From the NCBI RefSeq assembly GCF_012971745.1, contig NZ_CP048834.1, forward strand, positions 2,666,001 to 2,730,000: a stretch of DNA of 64,000 bases, in the 5' to 3' direction. Below the pieces are notes generated by a model. It saw nothing but the letters and a program-made list of their open reading frames with translations, ran no database searches and had not been told where the DNA came from. The translations under genes were made by a program, and so were the position numbers. Numbering within the stretch: position 1 is the stretch's first letter; every line of letters starts with the position of its first letter. Origin of the DNA: Starkeya sp. ORNL1 (GTDB lineage: Bacteria > Pseudomonadota > Alphaproteobacteria > Rhizobiales > Xanthobacteraceae). This document shows positions 27,709 through 38,263 of this stretch, in pieces.

Positions 27709-27765
27709 GGGGCTTTGGAACGTGGCGGGCGTGGGTGCTCTAGCAGATGCGTGGCTTGGCTTCAG

Positions 27766-27862
27766 CATCCTTCGAGGCTCGCTGCGCTCGCACCTCAGGA
27801 TGACGTTGCTTTTATAACCACGTCATCCTGAGGTGCCCGGCAAAGCCGGGCCTCGAAGGATG
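27766..27862. repeat. CATCCTTCGAGG…CCTCAGGATGA repeat, inverted pair, copy 2
   Basis: Two copies face each other: CATCCTTCGAGGCTCGCTGC… then CATCCTGAGGTGCCCGGC…CTCGAAGGATG, separated by about 20 bp. The element fills most of the gap between ade and plsC and can form a very long hairpin. Confidence 0.8.
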
Positions 27863-27878
27863 CTCACACCGAGCACCC

Positions 27879-29582
27879 TCACTCCACGATCAATTCGAAC
27901 CGATCCACGTCGAACATGCCGAAATCGGTGATCTTCAGATGCGGGATCACCGGCAGCGGCAGGAAGGCGACCTGCAGGAACGGCTCCGCCAGCACCACGC
28001 CCAGCGCCTTCGCCGCGGCGCGCAGCGGGATCAGCGCGTCATGCACCTCCTCGAACGAGGTGTCGGCCATCAGGCCAGCGACCGGGAGCGCCAGCTCGGC
28101 GCGCACCTCGCCCCCCTGCGCCACCACAAACCCGCCGCGCAGCTCGATCAGCCGGTTCACCGCCACCGCCATATCTTCATCGCTCACACCCACCACGCAG
28201 ATATTGTGGCTGTCATGGCCGATCGAGGAGGCGATGGCGCCGCGCTTCATGCCGAAGCCATGGACGAAGCCGCGGCCGATATTGTGGTTCTTGCCGTGGC
28301 GGGCGACGACACAGACCTTCACCGCGTCCTGCTCCAGATCCACCTGCTTGGCGCCGCCGACGACGGCCAAATCCATGGTCAGATGCTCGGTGATGATGCG
28401 GCCGGGCACCACGCCGATCACCGGGGTCGCGGCGCGGTTGGCCGAGGCGCGGAAGGCATCGGCGTCGACGCGCTGCGCCTTCATGGAATCGAGGCCGACC
28501 GCGGCAATGTGTGGGCGCGTCGCGAATAATTCCTCGCTTACCAGCCGCCCGGCGGAGATCACCGCACGCACCGAGCAGCGCTCCAGATCGTCCAGCAGCA
28601 CGATGTCGGCGCGCTTGCCCGGCGCGATCAGGCCCCGATCTCTCAGCCCGAAGGCGTTCGCCGCCGACCAGCTGGCGACGCGATAGACGTGGTGCAGCGG
28701 CGCGCCATGGGCGATGGCTTCCCGGATCATGTAGTCGAGATGGCCTTCCTCGGCGATGTCGAGCGGGTTGCGGTCGTCGGTGCAGAAGGCGAGGAAGGCG
28801 GAGGTGTCGGCATCGATCAGCGGGATCAGCGCGTGCAGGTCTTTCGAGACCGAGCCCTCGCGGATCAGCACGGTCATGCCCTTCTTCAATTTCTCGCGGG
28901 CTTCCCCAAGCGTCGTCGCCTCATGCTCGGTGCGGATGCCCGAGGCGATGTAGCCATTGAGGTCGCGTCCCGACAGCAACGGAGCGTGGCCGTCGATGTG
29001 GCCCTCGCTGAAGGCGACGAGCTTGTCGAGGGCACCCTCGTCCTTGAACAGCACGCCGGGGAAATTCATGAACTCGGCGAGGCCGATGCCGCTGCGATGA
29101 CCGCGCAGCGCCACCAGATCTGCAGCGGTCAGTTCGGCGCCGGAAGTCTCGAACGCGGTCGCGGGCACGCACGAGGAAAGCTGCACCCGCAAATCCATGA
29201 TGGTCGCTTCGGCGCAGGCCTGGAAATAGCGGATGCCGGGCGCGCCCAGCACATTGGCGATCTCGTGCGGATCGCAGATCGCCGTGGTCACGCCGTGCGG
29301 CAGCACGCAACGGTCGAACTCCAGCGGGGTGACCAGCGAGGATTCGACATGCAGGTGGGTGTCGATGAAGCCCGGCACCGCGAACAGGCCGCTTCCATCG
29401 ATCTCGCGCGTGCCCTCATAGGCTTCATAGGTGCCGACGATGCGGTCGCCGCATATGGCGATGTCGGTCTGCGTGATGGCACCAGTGATGACGTCGAGCA
29501 GGCGCACGCCCTTCACCACGAGGTCGGCCGGCACTGTCCCGCGGCCCTGATCGATGATGCGTCCGAGCGTTGCCTTGTCCAT
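27879..29582 (-). CDS. ade: adenine deaminase
   Basis: Metal-dependent amidohydrolase of 567 residues that would convert adenine to hypoxanthine plus ammonia. Family marks: [20 protein letters not shown] (HxH metal ligands), [15 protein letters not shown], and a long C-terminal domain ([31 protein letters not shown]) specific to bacterial Ade. The length is normal. The gene is divergent from gcvT across 369 bp holding a glycine riboswitch, which reads away from it. It is apparently monocistronic. Confidence 0.92.
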   Translation of the reverse strand: MDKATLGRIIDQGRGTVPADLVVKGVRLLDVITGAITQTDIAICGDRIVGTYEAYEGTREIDGSGLFAVPGFIDTHLHVESSLVTPLEFDRCVLPHGVTTAICDPHEIANVLGAPGIRYFQACAEATIMDLRVQLSSCVPATAFETSGAELTAADLVALRGHRSGIGLAEFMNFPGVLFKDEGALDKLVAFSEGHIDGHAPLLSGRDLNGYIASGIRTEHEATTLGEAREKLKKGMTVLIREGSVSKDLHALIPLIDADTSAFLAFCTDDRNPLDIAEEGHLDYMIREAIAHGAPLHHVYRVASWSAANAFGLRDRGLIAPGKRADIVLLDDLERCSVRAVISAGRLVSEELFATRPHIAAVGLDSMKAQRVDADAFRASANRAATPVIGVVPGRIITEHLTMDLAVVGGAKQVDLEQDAVKVCVVARHGKNHNIGRGFVHGFGMKRGAIASSIGHDSHNICVVGVSDEDMAVAVNRLIELRGGFVVAQGGEVRAELALPVAGLMADTSFEEVHDALIPLRAAAKALGVVLAEPFLQVAFLPLPVIPHLKITDFGMFDVDRFELIVE

Positions 29583-29719
29583 GTCCGTTCCCTCTCGCCG
29601 CCCTTTGCCGCCGCGGCGACAGATGAGCGGAAAGCGGTGCGCCGGTCCAGTGCAGGCGTGGTCTCAGGGTGACAAAGCGCCTCACGTCGGCTAGTGATTC
29701 CCCGTCTTGGGGCTTTTGC

Positions 29720-29915
29720 CCTGTCCGTTTGCGGGAGAGAGCAGCGCCGCTGCCGCCGAAGGGGAATCGCCCGAAATCTCTCAGGCAAAAGAACCGTGAA
29801 CGGGATAGACACTCTGGAAAGTCGGGGCCAACACCCCGCGCCGAAGGTGTAAGCGTCCGAATCGTTCCGGGCGCGAGTCTCTCAGGCTTCAGACAGAGGG
29901 GCACGAACCGGCCGC
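29720..29915 (+). ncRNA. tandem glycine riboswitch upstream of gcvTHP
   Basis: Two consecutive aptamers. The first (about 29720-29818) contains GCGGGAGAGAG, GCCGAAGGGG and CTCTCAGGCAAAAG, then closes with GAACGGGATAG. The second (about 29819-29910) contains CGCCGAAGGTGTAAG, GAGTCTCTCAGGC and CAGAGGGGCACG. The GCCGAAGG and CTCTCAGG blocks are the core glycine-binding signatures. The short linker and order match the glycine riboswitch that turns on the glycine cleavage operon when glycine is high. gcvT starts about 40 nt downstream. Confidence 0.93.
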
Positions 29916-29951
29916 ATGACGCGGCGGGGGGCGTGCGACTCTGGAGAAGAC

Positions 29952-31082
29952 ATGGCTGACGGGACCGCAGGCACCTCGCAGGACAAGACCCTCCCGCTTC
30001 ACGATCTCCATGCGAGCGCCGGCGCTCGCTTCGGCGGCTTCGCCGGCTGGAACATGCCGCTGACCTATGCGCCCGGCGTGATGAAGGAGCATCTTCATAC
30101 CCGCCAGCAGGCCGGGCTGTTCGACATTTCGCACATGAAGCTGTTCGAGCTGAGCGGACCGGGCGCCGCGGCGCTGCTGAGCCGCGCCTGCCCGCTCGAT
30201 GCCGGTGCGATGGTGGCGCCGCAATCCAAGCTCAGCTTCTTCCTCAACGAGAATGCCGGCATCCTCGACGATCTCATCGTGACGCGGCTGGTCCAGCTCG
30301 AGCGCGGCGCGGACCGCTTCATGGTGGTCGCCAATGCCGGCAATGCGAGCGCCGACGAGGCGCATCTGCGCAAGCTGGCGGCGGATTTCGACTGCCGGGT
30401 CACGCCGCTCGACCGCGTCTTCCTTGCGCTGCAAGGGCCGGAGGCGGCGCGCGTGCTGGAGGATGCCGGCATCGCCACCGCCGGGCTTACCTTCATGCAG
30501 GGCGTCGAGCCGCGCCCCGGCTGGTTCGTCAGCCGCTCCGGCTATACCGGCGAGGACGGCTTCGAGATCGCAGTGCAGGAAGCCGACGCCCGAGCGCTGG
30601 TGACGACGCTGCTGGCCGATCCGCGGGTGATGTGGGTCGGGCTCGCCGCGCGCGACAGCCTGCGGCTGGAGGCCGGGCTTTGCCTGCATGGGCAGGACAT
30701 CACGCCGGAGACCGATCCGCTGAGCGCCGGGCTGATCTGGGCGATCCCGAAGGAGATCCGCGCCGGCGGCCGCTTCATCGGCGCCGATGCGCTGCGCGCC
30801 ATCATCGCGGCCGGCGCGACCCGCCGCCGGGTTGGCCTGAAGCCGGAAGGCCGCCAGCCGGTGCGTGGCGGCGCGGCGCTGTTCGATGCGGAGGGCGTGC
30901 CGGCCGGCACCGTCACCTCCGGCGGCTTCGGCCCCTCGGCCGGCCATCCGGTCGCCATGGGCTATGTGCCCGTCGCGCTCGCACAGGCCGGAACCCGGCT
31001 GTTCGCCGATGTGCGGGGCACCAACGTCCCCGTCACCGTCCACCCCCTGCCCTTCATCCCCCAGCGCTACCACAAAGGGTGA
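29952..31082 (+). CDS. gcvT: glycine cleavage system T protein (aminomethyltransferase)
   Basis: 376 residues from ATG 29952, preceded by GGAGAAGAC. It transfers the methylene group of the H-protein-bound aminomethyl to tetrahydrofolate. Marks: [23 protein letters not shown] at the N-terminus, [13 protein letters not shown], and [13 protein letters not shown] in the folate-binding region. It is first in gcvTHP, 40 bp beyond the riboswitch. Its TGA overlaps a possible GTG start of gcvH (31079-31082). Confidence 0.95.
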   Translation: MADGTAGTSQDKTLPLHDLHASAGARFGGFAGWNMPLTYAPGVMKEHLHTRQQAGLFDISHMKLFELSGPGAAALLSRACPLDAGAMVAPQSKLSFFLNENAGILDDLIVTRLVQLERGADRFMVVANAGNASADEAHLRKLAADFDCRVTPLDRVFLALQGPEAARVLEDAGIATAGLTFMQGVEPRPGWFVSRSGYTGEDGFEIAVQEADARALVTTLLADPRVMWVGLAARDSLRLEAGLCLHGQDITPETDPLSAGLIWAIPKEIRAGGRFIGADALRAIIAAGATRRRVGLKPEGRQPVRGGAALFDAEGVPAGTVTSGGFGPSAGHPVAMGYVPVALAQAGTRLFADVRGTNVPVTVHPLPFIPQRYHKG

Positions 31083-31087
31083 TTGCC

Positions 31088-31456
31088 TTGTCCAAGACCT
31101 ATTTCACGCCCGACCATGAATGGATCCGCGTCGAGGGTGATGTCGCCACCGTCGGCATCACCGATTACGCGCAGGACCAGCTCGGCGATCTGGTTTTCGT
31201 CCAGCTTCCGGAGAAGGGCGCGGACCTCGCCAAGGGCGACGTCGCCGTGGTGGTCGAGTCCGTCAAGGCGGCGTCCGACGTCTACATGCCGGCGGACGGC
31301 ACCATCCTCAGCGCCAACACCACGCTCTCATCCGACCCGGCTCTGGTGAATTCGGCGCCGACCGCCGAGGGCTGGCTCTGGACGATGACCCTGAAGGACG
31401 CGAGCCAGCTCGACGGCCTGATGGATGAAGCCGGCTACAAAGCCCATATCGGCTGA
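31088..31456 (+). CDS. gcvH: glycine cleavage system H protein (lipoyl carrier)
   Basis: 122 residues from TTG 31088 ([15 protein letters not shown]). AAAGGG at 31074-31079 is correctly spaced for this TTG. An in-frame GTG at 31079 would give a 4-bp GTGA overlap with gcvT and three extra residues. The lipoylation lysine is in [15 protein letters not shown] (about Lys60). The protein shuttles aminomethyl and hydrogen between GcvP, GcvT and dihydrolipoyl dehydrogenase, the last not being encoded here. Confidence 0.95.
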   Translation: MSKTYFTPDHEWIRVEGDVATVGITDYAQDQLGDLVFVQLPEKGADLAKGDVAVVVESVKAASDVYMPADGTILSANTTLSSDPALVNSAPTAEGWLWTMTLKDASQLDGLMDEAGYKAHIG

Positions 31457-31481
31457 CGGCGAGGCAAGAAGAGGCAACACC

Positions 31482-34274
31482 ATGAGCGTCGCATTCTCGT
31501 CCCGCCATATCGGCCCGCGCAGCGAAGATATCCGCACCATGCTGGCGGCGATCGGTGTCCCCTCTGTCGAGACCCTGATCTCGCAGGCGGTGCCGGCCTC
31601 GATCCGGCTCACCCGCCCGCTCGCCTTGCCGGCACCGGCAAGCGAGGCGGAAGCGCTCGCCGAGCTGGCCGCGACGATGGCCGGGAACACGGTGCTGAAG
31701 AGCTTCATCGGCGCCGGCTATCACGGCGTCCATGTTCCTCCGGTGATCCAGCGCAACCTGTTCGAGAACCCGGCCTGGTACACCGCCTATACGCCCTATC
31801 AGGCCGAGATCAGCCAGGGTCGGCTGGAAATGCTGTTCCATTTCCAGACCCTGATCACCGAGCTCACCGGCCTGCCGGTCGCCTCCGCTTCGCTGCTCGA
31901 CGAGGCCACCGCGGTGGCCGAGGCGGTCGGCATCGCCTTCCGCCATCACCGCGAGAAGCGCAACAAGGTGGCGCTTGCCGGCAAGGCGCATCCGCAGACG
32001 CTGGACGTGGTGCGCACCCGCGCCGAGCCGCTCGGCATGATCGTCGATGGCGAGGAGATCGATGCCGACACCGCCGCCCTGCTGGTATCGTGGCCGGACA
32101 CCGAGGGTGTCTATGGCGACCACAAGGCCGCCATCGAGAAGGCCCGCGCGACCGGCGCCGTGGTGGTGTTCATCTGCGATCCGCTCGGCCTGACGCTGAC
32201 CGATGCGCCGGCGAGGCTCGGTGCCGATGTCGCGGTCGGCCCGATGCAGCGGTTCGGCGTGCCGATGGGCTTTGGCGGCCCGCACGCCGCCTATTGCGCG
32301 GTTTCCGACAAGCTCACCCGGCTGATGCCCGGCCGCCTGGTCGGCCAGTCGGTGGATGCCGAGGGGCGGGCGGGCTATCGCCTCGCTTTGCAGACCCGCG
32401 AGCAGCATATCCGCCGCGACAAGGCGACCTCCAATATCTGCACCGCGCAGGCGCTGCTGGCCAATATGGCGGCGGCCTATGCGATCTGGCACGGACCTTC
32501 CGGCCTCCAGGCAATCGCCGGGCGCGTGCACGCGCTGGCGGATCGCCTTGCCCGCGCGCTCGCGGCGGCGGGCCTCTCGGTAATCGGCAGCCAACGCTTC
32601 GACACCGTGACCATCGCCACCGACGGGCAGGCGGCCGCGATTGCCGCCGCGGCCGAGGCTGGTGGCCGGCTGCTGCGGGTGATCGATGCCGATCGCATCA
32701 GCATTGCCTTCGACGAGACCTCGACCGAGGCCGACCTCGAGGCCATCGCCGCGCTGTTCGGCATCGAGGTCGCTCCCGAGGCGTCCGGCTCGATGCCCGG
32801 CTCGCCGCGCGGCCGCGAGTTCCTGACCCAGCCGGTGTTCCATCAGAACCGCTCGGAAACCGAGATGATGCGCTTCCTGCGCCGGCTCGCCGACAAGGAC
32901 CTGGCGCTCGACCGCGCCATGATCCCGCTCGGCTCCTGCACCATGAAGCTCAATGCCGCGGCGGAGATGATGCCGGTGAGCTGGCCGAGCGTCGCGAACC
33001 TGCACCCCTTCGCGCCGGCGGCGCACACCGCCGGCTACCGCGCCATGATCGACGAGCTGGAAGGCTGGCTGGCGGAGATCACCGGCTTCGATGCGGTGAG
33101 CCTGCAGCCAAATGCCGGCAGCCAGGGCGAATATGCCGGCCTGCTCGCTATCCGCCACTATCACGAGGCGCGCGGCGACACGCATCGCACGGTGTGCCTG
33201 ATCCCCTCCTCCGCGCACGGCACCAACCCGGCCAGCGCCTCGATGGCCGGTATGGGCGTGGTCGTGGTCAAATGCACCGAGGATGGCGACATTGACATCG
33301 CCGACCTCAAGGCCAAAGCCGAGCAATATGCCGACCGGCTGGCGGCCTTGATGTTCACCTACCCTTCCACGCACGGCGTGTTCGAGGAAGGCGCCCGGGA
33401 CATCTGCGCCATCGTCCATGCCCATGGCGGGCAGGTCTATTTCGACGGCGCGAATCTCAATGCGCTGGTCGGGCTGGCCCGGCCCGGCGACATCGGCGCC
33501 GATGTCTGCCACATGAATTTGCACAAGACCTTCTGCATTCCCCATGGCGGCGGCGGCCCCGGCATCGGACCGATCGGCGTCAAGGCACACCTCGCGCCCT
33601 ATCTGCCGGGCCATGTCGTGCTGGACTCGGCCCACGCGGTGGCGGCGGCGCCGTTCGGCAGCGCGTCGATCCTGCCCATCACCTGGATGTATATCCGCAT
33701 GATGGGGGCCTCCGGCCTCAAGCAGGCGACGGAGACCGCGATCCTCAGCGCCAATTACATCGCCACCCGGCTGGAGCCGCATTTCCCGGTGCTGTTCAAG
33801 GGCAGCCACGGGCGCGTCGCCCACGAGTGCATTCTCGATGTGCGCGGGTTCAAGGAGGCGGCCGGCATCGGTGTCGAGGATGTCGCCAAGCGGCTGATCG
33901 ATTACGGATTCCATGCGCCGACCATGTCCTGGCCGGTGCCCGGCACGCTGATGGTGGAGCCCACCGAATCCGAGCCGAAGCACGAGCTCGACCGGTTCTG
34001 CGCGGCGATGATCGCCATCGCGCAGGAGGCGGCGAAGGTCTCCGGGGGCGAGTGGCCGCGCGACGACAATCCGCTGGTCAACGCGCCGCACACCGCCGCG
34101 GAGACGCTGGCGAGTGAGTGGCACCATCCCTATTCGCGGCTGGAGGCGGCCTATCCCGCCGGCGATCCTGATGACGGCGCCAAATACTGGCCGCCGGTGT
34201 CGCGCATCGACAATGTCGCCGGCGACCGCAACCTCGTCTGCTCCTGCCCGCCGGTGGAGGCGCTCGCGAGCTGA
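31482..34274 (+). CDS. gcvP: glycine dehydrogenase (decarboxylating), P protein
   Basis: 930 residues from ATG 31482, preceded by AGAGG 8 bp upstream. It is the single-chain form with N-terminal ([17 protein letters not shown]…) and C-terminal halves both present. The pyridoxal-phosphate lysine is near residue 682 in [17 protein letters not shown], with GSCTMKLNA and [12 protein letters not shown] nearby. It decarboxylates glycine and loads the H protein. It is 25 bp after gcvH in the riboswitch-controlled operon; a long inverted repeat beginning 19 bp after its stop may end the transcript. Confidence 0.96.
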   Translation: MSVAFSSRHIGPRSEDIRTMLAAIGVPSVETLISQAVPASIRLTRPLALPAPASEAEALAELAATMAGNTVLKSFIGAGYHGVHVPPVIQRNLFENPAWYTAYTPYQAEISQGRLEMLFHFQTLITELTGLPVASASLLDEATAVAEAVGIAFRHHREKRNKVALAGKAHPQTLDVVRTRAEPLGMIVDGEEIDADTAALLVSWPDTEGVYGDHKAAIEKARATGAVVVFICDPLGLTLTDAPARLGADVAVGPMQRFGVPMGFGGPHAAYCAVSDKLTRLMPGRLVGQSVDAEGRAGYRLALQTREQHIRRDKATSNICTAQALLANMAAAYAIWHGPSGLQAIAGRVHALADRLARALAAAGLSVIGSQRFDTVTIATDGQAAAIAAAAEAGGRLLRVIDADRISIAFDETSTEADLEAIAALFGIEVAPEASGSMPGSPRGREFLTQPVFHQNRSETEMMRFLRRLADKDLALDRAMIPLGSCTMKLNAAAEMMPVSWPSVANLHPFAPAAHTAGYRAMIDELEGWLAEITGFDAVSLQPNAGSQGEYAGLLAIRHYHEARGDTHRTVCLIPSSAHGTNPASASMAGMGVVVVKCTEDGDIDIADLKAKAEQYADRLAALMFTYPSTHGVFEEGARDICAIVHAHGGQVYFDGANLNALVGLARPGDIGADVCHMNLHKTFCIPHGGGGPGIGPIGVKAHLAPYLPGHVVLDSAHAVAAAPFGSASILPITWMYIRMMGASGLKQATETAILSANYIATRLEPHFPVLFKGSHGRVAHECILDVRGFKEAAGIGVEDVAKRLIDYGFHAPTMSWPVPGTLMVEPTESEPKHELDRFCAAMIAIAQEAAKVSGGEWPRDDNPLVNAPHTAAETLASEWHHPYSRLEAAYPAGDPDDGAKYWPPVSRIDNVAGDRNLVCSCPPVEALAS

Positions 34275-34292
34275 GGTGTCGTGTTGCATGAG

Positions 34293-34393
34293 CATCCTTC
34301 GAGGCCGGCCTTTGGCCGGCACCTCAGGATGAGGTCGTTCCCTAAAAACGCGACCTCATCCTGAGGTGCGCGCGCAGCGAGCCTCGAAGGATG
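34293..34393. repeat. CATCCTTCGAGG…CCTCAGGATGA repeat, inverted pair, copy 3
   Basis: CATCCTTCGAGGCCGGCC…CCTCAGGATGAGGTCG faces CGACCTCATCCTGAGGTG…CCTCGAAGGATG with about 13 bp between. The two copies are complementary over nearly 45 bp, so the transcript after gcvP can fold into a long hairpin. Confidence 0.8.
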
Positions 34394-34487
34394 CTGAAGC
34401 CACGCGCCTCGCCACACAAGCATTGCCGGCTGCCTCCGCCCCGTCCATCATGACGCGGCGGGCTGCCGCCGGTCGGGAGGATTGTGC

Positions 34488-37253
34488 GTGCGTCTCATGG
34501 CCCTCCTCCTGCTGGCATTCTGCCTCGCCGCACCGGCGCAGGCGGCGCGCGATGCGCGCGTCGGGAAGATGATCGACGCACGCGACGAAGCCCTGAAGTT
34601 CAAGCGCGAAGGCAATCTGCCCAAGGCGCAGGAGGCGATCGAACGCGCCATCGCCATCGGCCGCACCATCCCGCAGCGCACCCCGCTCGCCGAGCCGATG
34701 CTGCGCGAAGACCTCGCAATGATCTATCTCGACCAGGGCCGCTACGACGCAGCGGAGACCGAGCTGCGCGCCTCGCTTGCCGCCCGCGCGCAATATGGCA
34801 AGCCGAACGACCCTTCGCTCAACGTTCCGCTGAACGCGCTCGCCACCTCGCTGCTGCGTCAGGGCAAGAGCGCGGAAGCGGCGCCGATCTTCGAGCAGCT
34901 CGTCGACATGGATGCCAAGGCGCAAGGCCCGCAAAGCGTGCAGGTCGCCTACAGCCTGAACAACCTCGCGGGCGCCTATATGGCCTCGGCGCAGCTCGAC
35001 AAGGCCGAGGCGGCGCTGCTGCGCGCCTATGATCTCGGCGCCAAGGCCGGCAAGAAGGGGCAGGAGGCGGTCGCCAATTCCGCGACCAACCTCGCCGGCC
35101 TCTACAAGCACCTGCAGCGCTACAATGATGCGGAGAAATTCTACCGTATCAGCATGGACACCTGGGGCCGGCTGCGGCCCAAGGATTCGCCCGAAGTGCT
35201 TCTGGCGACCAATAATCTCGGCGTCTATTACCGCGACCGCGGCCGCTACGACCAGGCGCAGCCGCTGCTGGACTTCGTGTTCGATACCCGCCTCGGCCGG
35301 CTCGGGCAGGACAATCCGGACGTCGCGCTCTCCGCCAATAATCTCGGCTGGCTGCATGCCGGCAAGCAGGAATGGGCCTATGCCGCCCAGCTCTTCACCG
35401 CGTCCATGGGCACCTATACCGAATTGCGCCGGCGCCAGGCCGCGGCCGCGCTCGCCGGCAAGGGCACGACCGGCGTCTCGCTGCACGAATTGTCCCGCCC
35501 GGTGAGCGGGCTGGTCGGCACCGCCTATCGCTTCGCGGTCGATGCGCCGGCCGACAAGCAGGCTGCGGTGCGCGACACCGCCTTCATGGCGGCGCAGTGG
35601 CTGTCTCAGGGAGAGGCGGCGACCGCGCTGGCCCGCACCTCGGCGCGCTTTTCCGCCGGTTCCGGCCAGCTGGCCTCCCTGGTGCGCGAGCAGCAGGATC
35701 TCGCTTCGGAATGGGGCAAGCTCGATGGTGCGGTGACGGCCGCGCTGGCCGACCCCAGGGCCCGCAATTCGGTGCAGATGAAGGCGGCGCGCGACCGGCT
35801 CGCCGCTATCGATACCCGCCTCGGCGAAATCGCCGGGCAGATCGCCGGGCGGTTCCCGGACTATGCGACGCTGGCCGACCCGCAGCCGGTGGACCTGGTC
35901 GACATCCAGAAAGTGCTGCAGCCCGACGAGGCGCTGATCGCCTATGCCTTCTTCCCGGAATCGACGCTCGGCAAGAGCTGGATCTGGGTGGTCACCAAGA
36001 ACGACGCCATCTGGGCGGCGTTGCAGATCGCACCGGAGGACATCGCCTTCACCGTGGCCAAGTTGCGCTGCGGGCTCGATTACGGCGCCATCGAAGCCGA
36101 GGCGACGGCGAAATTCTGCGCCGGCTTCGGCGCCGATGCGGACCAGCAGAGACTGGCGCCGTTCGACGCCATGCTGTCCTACCAGCTCTGGCAGAGCATA
36201 CTCGGCCCGGCAGCGGCGCAGCTGAAGGGCAAGAAGCTGCTGCTGGTGACGCCGGAGCCGCTCGCCGCGCTGCCGTTCCAGGTGCTGGTGACCGAGGAGC
36301 CGAAGGTGGCGAAGCCCGAGAGCGGCGCCGACCTGAAAGCCACCGCCTTCCTCGGCCGCAGCAATGCCATCACCGTGCTGCCTTCCATCGCCGCGCTGCG
36401 CACCATGCGCACCAATGCCAAGGCCAGCGCCGCGCCCGACGCCTATCTCGGCTTCGGCGACCCGGTGCTGACAGGAACCCGCAGCTGCCCGCGCATTCCG
36501 GCTCCCGACGCTTGCCCGACGATCGCCTCATCGGCCGGCATCACCCGGCAGGCCCGCGCTGCGCGCGCCGCCGGCGGCATGACGCAAGTGGCGATGGCGG
36601 ACGGGATCGGCCTCGCCGATGCCGATGCGGTGCGCCTGCTCTGCCCGCTCGCCGACACCGCGACCGAGATCAAATGCGTCGGCGCCAGCCTCGGCGCGGC
36701 GCCGGCGACCATGCATATCGGGCCGGACGCCAGCGAGGCCGAGCTGAAGAAGCTGCCGCTCGAGCGCTACCGCGTGCTGCATTTCGCCACCCACGGGCTG
36801 CTCGCTGGCGACACCAGCCAAATGTCCGCCGGCCTCGCCGAGCCGGCTCTGGTGCTGACGCCGCCGGCGCGGGCAAGCGCGCTCGATGACGGCCTGCTGA
36901 CCGCCAGCGAGATCGCCGCGCTGAAGCTCGATGCCGACTGGGTGATCCTCTCGGCCTGCAACACCGCCGCCGGCAACGGCCATGGCGAGACGCTCTCGGG
37001 CCTTGCCCGCGCCTTCCTCTATGCCGGAAGCCGGGCGCTGCTGGTCTCGCACTGGCCGGTGACCTCGTCCGCGGCGGTGGAGCTGACCACCGGCGCCTTC
37101 GACGCCATCAAGGCCGACCCCACGCTCGGCCGCGCCGAGGCGATGCGGCGCTCGATGTCGGCACTGATCGACACCGGCGACGACTTCATGGCGCATCCGA
37201 GCTATTGGGCGCCATTCTCCGTGGTCGGCGAAGGCGACGCGCCGGCGCCATAG
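34488..37253 (+). CDS. exported TPR-repeat CHAT-domain protein (caspase-like fold)
   Basis: 921 residues from GTG 34488, spaced correctly from GGGAGG; TTG 34482 and ATG 34497 are in frame. A signal peptide (LMALLLLAFCLAAPAQA) precedes about seven TPR units (residues about 30-300; e.g. LNNLAGAYMASAQLDKAEAAL), a linker helix region, then a CHAT domain (about 600-915). The catalytic dyad is present: His769 (LHFATHGLL) and Cys824 (ILSACNTAAG). CHAT domains are cysteine peptidases related to separase and caspase; targets vary. The signal peptide places it in the periplasm or outside. It converges on a FecR-like/CHASE2 pair. Confidence 0.85.
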   Translation: MRLMALLLLAFCLAAPAQAARDARVGKMIDARDEALKFKREGNLPKAQEAIERAIAIGRTIPQRTPLAEPMLREDLAMIYLDQGRYDAAETELRASLAARAQYGKPNDPSLNVPLNALATSLLRQGKSAEAAPIFEQLVDMDAKAQGPQSVQVAYSLNNLAGAYMASAQLDKAEAALLRAYDLGAKAGKKGQEAVANSATNLAGLYKHLQRYNDAEKFYRISMDTWGRLRPKDSPEVLLATNNLGVYYRDRGRYDQAQPLLDFVFDTRLGRLGQDNPDVALSANNLGWLHAGKQEWAYAAQLFTASMGTYTELRRRQAAAALAGKGTTGVSLHELSRPVSGLVGTAYRFAVDAPADKQAAVRDTAFMAAQWLSQGEAATALARTSARFSAGSGQLASLVREQQDLASEWGKLDGAVTAALADPRARNSVQMKAARDRLAAIDTRLGEIAGQIAGRFPDYATLADPQPVDLVDIQKVLQPDEALIAYAFFPESTLGKSWIWVVTKNDAIWAALQIAPEDIAFTVAKLRCGLDYGAIEAEATAKFCAGFGADADQQRLAPFDAMLSYQLWQSILGPAAAQLKGKKLLLVTPEPLAALPFQVLVTEEPKVAKPESGADLKATAFLGRSNAITVLPSIAALRTMRTNAKASAAPDAYLGFGDPVLTGTRSCPRIPAPDACPTIASSAGITRQARAARAAGGMTQVAMADGIGLADADAVRLLCPLADTATEIKCVGASLGAAPATMHIGPDASEAELKKLPLERYRVLHFATHGLLAGDTSQMSAGLAEPALVLTPPARASALDDGLLTASEIAALKLDADWVILSACNTAAGNGHGETLSGLARAFLYAGSRALLVSHWPVTSSAAVELTTGAFDAIKADPTLGRAEAMRRSMSALIDTGDDFMAHPSYWAPFSVVGEGDAPAP

Positions 37254-37258
37254 ATCAC

Positions 37259-37360
37259 GATGAGTTGGGATCGGGTCGATCCAAACTCGTCGAGATCGTC
37301 TCTAATAAGTTGAGCATGATGTCGTCCGAAAACCGCTTCGCACTTTTCGGCATAATGCTC
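37259..37360. repeat. composite palindromic repeat, GAGCATG family, copy 3
   Basis: An imperfect hairpin GAGTTGGGATCG/CGATCCAAACTC (about 37262-37290) is followed by GAGCATGATGTCGTCCGAAAA-N8-CACTTTTCGGCATAATGCTC (37312-37360). The second module is the widespread rhizobial GAGCATG…CATGCTC palindrome. It fills the 109-bp gap between convergent genes and may terminate both. Confidence 0.8.
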
Positions 37361-37362
37361 GA

Positions 37363-38241
37363 CTATTTCAGCCCGCCCTCGGCCAGCGTCCAGAACAGCT
37401 TGTCGGCCGGGGCGAAGTCGCGGGTGAAGGGCTCGACGCGCTGGAACGCCTCCAGCCGCCATTCCGGGCCCTTCATGGCGAGGAAGGTGGCCGCACCCAG
37501 CGCGCGCATCGCCGGCGGCAGCGCCTCGCGGGTCAGCTCGGCGGGGATGGCCGGCACCTTGTCGGCGGCGACAACGTGCAGGGTCGCACTCAGCGCCTTG
37601 CCGCCGCGCGGGGTGATCTCGACGGTGTAGTCGCCGGGCACAAGATCGAGCGGCGCCGACGTCCACACTCCTCCGCTACCCTTGGCCTCGCTGACCAGTG
37701 GCGCCCCCTTGGCCGGGCGGATGGTCACGGTCACGCCGAGCCGTTCCGGCAGCCAGCCGAGGGTGAGCGTGCGCTTGCCGGCAACCAGTGTCTGCGGGCT
37801 CGCCAGCAGCGGCACCTTGAGTTCGCCGCCGCCGCTGCGGATGCTGGCGGAAACGCGCGTGCGCTCCGGCGTGTCGAGCAGGTTGAGCGCATCGAGGATG
37901 GAATCCCAGGCGCCGTCGAGCAGGCTGCGTGCCGGCGCCGCCGCCTTGACCACATACTCGCCGCGCGCGGCGGTGATCACCACCGGCTCGGGCCGGTCCA
38001 TCAGCCGCAGCACGACGCGCTCATCCGGCCGCACCAGCAGGATGCGGTCGCCCTGCAGCACCCGCGCGCACAGCCGCAACGGCACGATCTGGTCGCCGCG
38101 CAGGAGCGTCATGGCCGCGCCTTCCGGCGCATAGGCCTCGATGAAGCCGACCTCCTGCTCCTTCACCTGCGTGAAGGCGGGGGCGAGCATGGCGAACAGC
38201 GCAAGGCACGCCCAAAGGCACGTCCTGATCAGCACCGGCAT
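37363..38241 (-). CDS. exported FecR-like beta-rich protein
   Basis: 292 residues from ATG 38241. A signal peptide (LIRTCLWACLALFAMLAPAFTQ) is followed by a region (GAAMTLLRGDQIVPLRLCARVLQGDRILLVRPDERVVLRL, residues about 35-90) with the spacing of FecR-type domains. A second beta-rich part follows (LTLGWLPERLGVTVTI, DLVPGDYTVEI), resembling an Ig-like fold. No membrane anchor is visible after the signal. It follows the CHASE2 gene by 22 bp in the same direction and converges with the TPR-CHAT gene. Function unknown; the FecR resemblance is weak to moderate. Confidence 0.65.
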   Translation of the reverse strand: MPVLIRTCLWACLALFAMLAPAFTQVKEQEVGFIEAYAPEGAAMTLLRGDQIVPLRLCARVLQGDRILLVRPDERVVLRLMDRPEPVVITAARGEYVVKAAAPARSLLDGAWDSILDALNLLDTPERTRVSASIRSGGGELKVPLLASPQTLVAGKRTLTLGWLPERLGVTVTIRPAKGAPLVSEAKGSGGVWTSAPLDLVPGDYTVEITPRGGKALSATLHVVAADKVPAIPAELTREALPPAMRALGAATFLAMKGPEWRLEAFQRVEPFTRDFAPADKLFWTLAEGGLK

Positions 38242-38263
38242 GGCCGCTCGCCTCCCTCTGCCG

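Noticed and set aside
29583-29719. Small gene between ade and the riboswitch
   Set aside because: Open frames here are short, overlap the riboswitch or the ade promoter, and lack a ribosome site.
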